This document shows, piece by piece, positions 60,212 to 64,000 of a stretch of DNA of 64,000 nucleotides. Made by a program: the position numbers and the translations under genes. Source of the stretch: an uncultured Clostridia bacterium (lineage in GTDB: Bacteria; Bacillota; Clostridia; Oscillospirales; QAKW01); contig CALXGQ010000029.1 of the NCBI GenBank assembly GCA_944387895.1, forward strand, positions 1-64,000, given 5' to 3'. The number at the start of each line of letters is the position of its first letter. The stretch's first letter is position 1. Under the pieces are notes generated by a model that saw nothing but the letters and a program-made list of their open reading frames with translations, was not told the DNA's origin and made no database searches.

Positions 60212-61750
60212 TCAGAGCGTGAAAAGCGCATCCTTCGATTCGTTTTCCCTTTCGGCCCGATAGCGCAGAGCTTCTGCGACATGCGCGGTTTCGATCCCAT
60301 CGGATCCGGCAAGATCGGCAATGGTGCGCGCCACCTTCAAAATATGATGATAGCCCCGGGCGGAGAGGTTCATTTTATCAAAGCTTTGCCGGAGCAGCTC
60401 TTCTGCATCCGGGCTGAGCGGGCAGTATTTTTTGATCATTGGCGAAGTGAGATCGGCGTTTTTGGTGATGGATTCGCTGCGGTAGCGCTCTGCCTGACGT
60501 GCCCGCGCGGCCAGAACGCGTTCCCGGATCGGTTCCGAGGGCTCGCCGGGGGCTTTTGCGCTCAGCTCCTCATAAGTGACGGCCGGAACCTCCACCTGAA
60601 GATCGATCCGATCCAGAAGCGGCCCGGAGATCCGGTGACGGTAGCGGGCGATCTCTCCCGGGGAACAGCTGCATTTCCGGGTCGGATGTCCCAGATAGCC
60701 GCATTTGCAGGGGTTCATGGCGCAGACCAGCATTACGTTGCAGGGATAGGTGACGCTCCCGGTAGCGCGGGCGATGGTGATTTCGTTATCCTCCAGCGGC
60801 GCGCGCATGGAATCGAGAACCTGAGGCGCAAATTCCGGCATCTCATCCAGGAAAAGAACGCCGTTGTGCGCCATGGAAAGTTCCCCCGGCATCAGCTGCT
60901 GACCGCCGCCGCAGAGGGCAACATAGGTGGCGGTATGGTGCGGCGTGCGGAAGGGTCTGCTGCGGCAGAGATCCTGCTTGAGCATCCCGGCGACCGAATA
61001 GATCTGGGAGCATTCCAGCGCCTCTTCAAAGGAAAGGGGCGGCAAAATGGTGGGCAGCCGCCTGGCCAGCATACTTTTTCCGCTACCCGGCGGGCCGACC
61101 ATCAGGACGTTATGACCGCCGGCTGCGGCGATCTCCATCGCCCGGCGGGGAATGAACTGCCCCTTGACGTCGGAAAAATCCACCTGAAAATCCTGCGGTT
61201 TTTCCGGCTGGAAGGGAATGGTCTGAAGGGGAATGGCCGCCTCCGGATTCTGGAGGATTTCAACAGCCTCCTTCAGATGCCCGACCGGATAGAGCTTCAG
61301 CCCGTCCAGGCATTGAACCTCCGGCGCGTTGGCGGCCGGGATGATCAGCGCCCGGAAGCCCAGCTCCCGCGCCTTGATAGCCATGGGCAGCACGCCTTTG
61401 ACCGGCCGCACCTCGCCCAGCAGCGAAAGCTCGCCGATGATGCCCATGCCCGAAAAGCTGCCTGCCAGATCGCCGTTGCAGACCAAAAGCCCCAGCAGGA
61501 TCGCCAGATCGTAGACCGGGCCGGCTTTGCGGATATCGGCCGGAGCCAGATTGACGGTGATCCGCCTGGCGGGGAACCGGAAGCCTGCGTTTTTAAGGGC
61601 GCTGCGCACCCGTTCCCGGGATTCCTTGACAGAGGGATCCGGCAGACCGACAATATCAAAGGCCGGCAGACCGCCGCTGAGATCCACTTCAACGGTAACC
61701 GGAAAGGCGTCGATCCCCTGCAGTCCGAAGGAAAGCAATCTGGAAACCAT
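60212..61750 (-). CDS. YifB family Mg-chelatase-like AAA+ ATPase
   Basis: 512 residues from ATG at 61750 (AAAGGGGAAAA upstream); longer in-frame readings cover the promoter. The N-terminal Lon-like/ChlI domain (~1-170; GLQGIDAFPVTVEVDLSGGLPAFDIVGLPD, quoted as GGLPAFDIVGLPD) is followed by the AAA core: Walker A GPPGSGKSMLARRLP (~220-234), Walker B VLFLDEMPEF, sensor NPCKCGYLG and a C-terminal HTH-like ComM domain (NLSARGYHHILKVARTIADL). The ComM branch promotes branch migration in transformation in gamma-proteobacteria; role in Clostridia is unclear. Confidence 0.92.
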   Translation of the reverse strand: MVSRLLSFGLQGIDAFPVTVEVDLSGGLPAFDIVGLPDPSVKESRERVRSALKNAGFRFPARRITVNLAPADIRKAGPVYDLAILLGLLVCNGDLAGSFSGMGIIGELSLLGEVRPVKGVLPMAIKARELGFRALIIPAANAPEVQCLDGLKLYPVGHLKEAVEILQNPEAAIPLQTIPFQPEKPQDFQVDFSDVKGQFIPRRAMEIAAAGGHNVLMVGPPGSGKSMLARRLPTILPPLSFEEALECSQIYSVAGMLKQDLCRSRPFRTPHHTATYVALCGGGQQLMPGELSMAHNGVLFLDEMPEFAPQVLDSMRAPLEDNEITIARATGSVTYPCNVMLVCAMNPCKCGYLGHPTRKCSCSPGEIARYRHRISGPLLDRIDLQVEVPAVTYEELSAKAPGEPSEPIRERVLAARARQAERYRSESITKNADLTSPMIKKYCPLSPDAEELLRQSFDKMNLSARGYHHILKVARTIADLAGSDGIETAHVAEALRYRAERENESKDALFTL

Positions 61751-61784
61751 GAAATTTTCCCCTTTCGTTTTGTTTGACCTTTCC

Positions 61785-61813
61785 ATTATATCAATTGGAT
61801 CGATAAAAAGCAA
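61785..61813 (-). promoter_or_regulatory. promoter for the yifB-like gene
   Basis: Minus strand TTGCTT (61813-61808), 17-nt spacer, TATAAT (61790-61785). Confidence 0.65.
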
Positions 61814-61844
61814 ATTTATTGTATTTTTTCTGCAAAAAACTTTT

Positions 61845-61881
61845 TTTCACCCTTTACAGGTGAAATATTACGTGATAAAAT
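61845..61881 (+). promoter_or_regulatory. promoter for nifJ with inverted repeat over the -35
   Basis: TTTACA (61853-61858), 17-nt spacer, TAAAAT (61876-61881) preceded by TGA (extended -10). TTTCACC (61845-61851) and GGTGAAA (61859-61865) flank the -35 exactly, a plausible repressor or activator site. Confidence 0.62.
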
Positions 61882-61924
61882 ATCAATGAATTTAATTATT
61901 TCAATGAATATCAAGGAGGTCAAT

Positions 61925-64000
61925 ATGGCTAGAAAAATGAAAACCATGGACGGCAACAACGCGGCGGCGCATGTTTCCTATGCGTTTACCGATGTTGCGG
62001 GGATTTATCCCATCACGCCGTCCTCAGTAATGGCGGAGCTGACCGATAAATGGTCGGCAGAAGGCCGGGTCAATCTGTTTGGCCAGAAGGTAAAGGTTGT
62101 GGAGATGCAGTCTGAGGCCGGCGCCGCCGGTACCGTTCACGGCTCTCTGGCCGCCGGTGCGCTGACGACGACCTATACCGCTTCTCAGGGTCTTTTGCTG
62201 ATGATCCCGAATATGTATAAAATCGCCGGCGAGCAGCTCCCGGGCGTGATCCATTGCTCCGCCCGTGCGCTGGCTTCTCATGCTCTTTCCATCTTCGGCG
62301 ACCATTCCGACGTTATGGCCTGCCGCCAGACCGGCTTTGCAATGCTCTGCGCCAGCAATGTCCAGGAGGTTATGGATCTGGGCGCCGTTGCCCATTTATC
62401 GGCCATCAAGGGCAAGGTTCCCTTCCTGCATTTCTTCGATGGGTTCCGCACTTCTCATGAAATTCAGAAAATCGAGGTCTGGGACTATGAAGATCTGAGA
62501 GATATGCTGGATATGGACGCGGTAAACGCCTTCCGCAAGAACGCGCTGAATCCCGAGCATCCTGTTCTGCGCGGATCGGCTCAGAATCCCGACGTGTTCT
62601 TCCAGGCGCGGGAGGCCTGCAATAAGTATTACGACGCTCTTCCCGCGGTTGTGGAAGATTATATGAATAAGGTTAACGCCAAGATCGGAACGGACTACAA
62701 GCCCTTTAACTACTATGGCGCGGCTGACGCGGAGTATGTTATCGTGGCGATGGGCTCTGTCTGCGATACCATCGAGGAAACCATCGATTACCTCAACGCC
62801 CACGGCGCCAAGGTCGGCCTGGTCAAGGTACGGCTGTATCGCCCCTGGTCTACCAGCCACCTTCTGGCCGTGCTGCCGAAGACCGTTCAGAAGATCGCGG
62901 TTCTGGATCGCACCAAGGAGCCGGGTTCGCTGGGCGAGCCCCTTTATCTGGACGTGGTCTCCGCGCTGGCGGAAAGCGCATTCAAAAACGTCAAGGTGGT
63001 GGGCGGCCGGTATGGCCTGGGCTCCAAGGACACCACGCCCGGCTGCATTGCCGCAGTTTATGAGAACCTGAAGGCGCAGGAGTCGAAGAATGGCTTTACC
63101 ATCGGCATCGTCGATGATGTCACCGAGCGTTCTCTGGAAACGCTGGACATCCATACGGCGCCCGAAGGAACCATCTCCTGCAAATTCTGGGGTCTTGGCT
63201 CCGATGGTACGGTCGGCGCCAATAAGAACTCCATCAAGATCATCGGCGACCATACCGATAAGTATGCCCAGGCTTATTTTGCCTACGATTCCAAAAAATC
63301 CGGCGGCGTTACCATCTCTCACCTCCGGTTCGGCGATACGCCCATCAAATCCACCTACTTTATTTCCAAGGCGGATTTTGTGGCCTGCCATAACCCCTCC
63401 TATATCGGCAAATATGATATGGTTTCCGAGGTGAAGAAGGGCGGATCCTTCCTGCTGAACTGCCCCTGGACGGTGGACGAGCTGGAGGAGAAGCTGCCTG
63501 CTTCCGTGAAGAAATATCTGGCTGAGAACGATATCAATTTCTATATCATCGACGGCATCAAGATCGGGCGTGAGATCGGTCTGGGCGGCCGGATCAATAC
63601 GGTTTTGCAGTCCGCCTTCTTTAAGATCGCCCAGGTAATCCCCGAAGAAGAGGCTATTCAGTATATGAAGGACGCCGCCACGGCTTCCTATGGCAAGAAG
63701 GGCCAGCATATTGTCGAGATGAACCATAAGGCCATCGAAGCCGGCGCCAACAGCGCCATTAAGGTGGAGATCCCCGCTTCCTGGAAGAATGCGGCGGATG
63801 AAAGCGCCAGCACGACCGTTTGCTGCGAGAGAGCGGATCTGAAGGAATATGTTGAGAACATTCTGATCCCGATCAATGCCCAGAAGGGCGATGCGCTTCC
63901 CGTTTCCGCCTTTGAGAAATATGTGGACGGCCACATGGTGCAGGGCGCCGCAGCCTTTGAGAAGCGCGGCATCGCCGTGGATGTTCCCCAGTGGATCCCC
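61925..64000 (+). CDS. nifJ: pyruvate:ferredoxin (flavodoxin) oxidoreductase, 5' part
   Basis: 692 codons are visible; the gene runs off the right edge (full proteins have ~1170 residues). ATG at 61925 follows CAAGGAGG. Start KMKTMDGNNAAAHVSYAFTDVAGIYPITPSS is the pyrimidine-binding domain I (landmark GIYPITPSSVMAE); then EAGAAGTVHGSLAAGALTTTYTASQGL (landmark TTYTASQGLLLMIPN), ARALASHALSIFGDHSDVMACRQTG, the transketolase-C-like domain II (AMGSVCDTIEETIDYL, GLVKVRLYRPW, LDRTKEPGS), and the gamma domain III (FWGLGSDGTVGANKNSIKIIG). The TPP and 2x4Fe-4S domains lie beyond the window. It oxidises pyruvate to acetyl-CoA, CO2 and reduced ferredoxin. Confidence 0.96.
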   Translation, partial: MARKMKTMDGNNAAAHVSYAFTDVAGIYPITPSSVMAELTDKWSAEGRVNLFGQKVKVVEMQSEAGAAGTVHGSLAAGALTTTYTASQGLLLMIPNMYKIAGEQLPGVIHCSARALASHALSIFGDHSDVMACRQTGFAMLCASNVQEVMDLGAVAHLSAIKGKVPFLHFFDGFRTSHEIQKIEVWDYEDLRDMLDMDAVNAFRKNALNPEHPVLRGSAQNPDVFFQAREACNKYYDALPAVVEDYMNKVNAKIGTDYKPFNYYGAADAEYVIVAMGSVCDTIEETIDYLNAHGAKVGLVKVRLYRPWSTSHLLAVLPKTVQKIAVLDRTKEPGSLGEPLYLDVVSALAESAFKNVKVVGGRYGLGSKDTTPGCIAAVYENLKAQESKNGFTIGIVDDVTERSLETLDIHTAPEGTISCKFWGLGSDGTVGANKNSIKIIGDHTDKYAQAYFAYDSKKSGGVTISHLRFGDTPIKSTYFISKADFVACHNPSYIGKYDMVSEVKKGGSFLLNCPWTVDELEEKLPASVKKYLAENDINFYIIDGIKIGREIGLGGRINTVLQSAFFKIAQVIPEEEAIQYMKDAATASYGKKGQHIVEMNHKAIEAGANSAIKVEIPASWKNAADESASTTVCCERADLKEYVENILIPINAQKGDALPVSAFEKYVDGHMVQGAAAFEKRGIAVDVPQWIP

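Noticed and set aside
62396-63934. Minus-strand frame of ~510 codons at the right edge
   Set aside because: It is the antisense of nifJ, whose sense frame is open to the end of the window and matches the enzyme throughout.

Overview
The window reads as chromosomal DNA of an anaerobic, endospore-forming Clostridia member, probably a gut Oscillospirales/Ruminococcaceae-type organism; the family assignment is inference. Support comes from the sporulation genes ylbJ, yqfC and yqfD, the Firmicutes-typical cluster yqfCD-phoH-ybeY-dgkA-era-yqzL-recO-mutS2, a type III glutamine synthetase, pyruvate:ferredoxin oxidoreductase, a dockerin-bearing rhamnosidase and consistent AGGAGG-type ribosome binding sites. 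Most genes are GC-rich. Many promoters can be read as sigma-A boxes with exactly 16-17 nt between them.

Layout. 1-160: 5S rRNA and its terminator, the end of an rRNA operon. 290-8150: a carbohydrate locus with a DUF4091 glycosidase-like protein, an AraC regulator and a giant secreted GH78 alpha-L-rhamnosidase ending in GLUG-like repeats and a dockerin. 8460-17310: a small Cys-rich protein and ylbJ, divergent from the sporulation/RNA-processing/DNA-repair cluster. 17320-25565: AI-2E-type permease, yqeG phosphatase, endonuclease IV, efp, a zinc-ribbon protein, pcrA and two CobW-type GTPases, the second fused to a TIGR03943-like C-terminal domain. 25595-28004: DUF2804 protein and an FAD oxidoreductase. 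28003-29270: an AT-rich insertion-like cassette. 29332-31600: glutamine synthetase III and divergent mgtE. 33053-42601: transglutaminase-like protein, an 1825-residue secreted protein, glycerol kinase and an RNA methyltransferase. 42663-48790: gltD and gltB. 48837-51600: cytidylate-kinase-like protein, AraC regulator and a second AI-2E-type permease. 51706-55190: a Fur-family-controlled zinc-type ABC import operon. 55231-61813: DMT transporter, citrate synthase, methyltransferase, tRNA-Gln(CTG), phosphodiester glycosidase and YifB. 61925-64000: the 5' part of nifJ.

The most unusual region is 28003-29270. A 16-bp perfect inverted repeat bounds an AT-rich segment holding a four-helix-bundle (S23/IVS-type) gene, a hypothetical gene, a compact multi-stem structure, and an array of about eight different mini-hairpins separated by variants of the 9-base word AATATAACT. 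The words are inverted in the left half of the array. I do not recognise it as a named element; it is the best candidate here for something undescribed. No transposase, recombinase or reverse transcriptase is visible in it.

Other themes: glutamine synthetase (glnN) and glutamate synthase (gltBD) each have a strong promoter followed within about a dozen bases by a terminator-like hairpin, suggesting shared attenuation of the GS-GOGAT pathway. The metal-uptake operon has two near-identical Fur-type boxes flanking its promoter. The 1825-residue exported protein carries a complete endonuclease/exonuclease/phosphatase domain nested inside a GLUG repeat array. All assignments come from reading the sequence; no database search was run.
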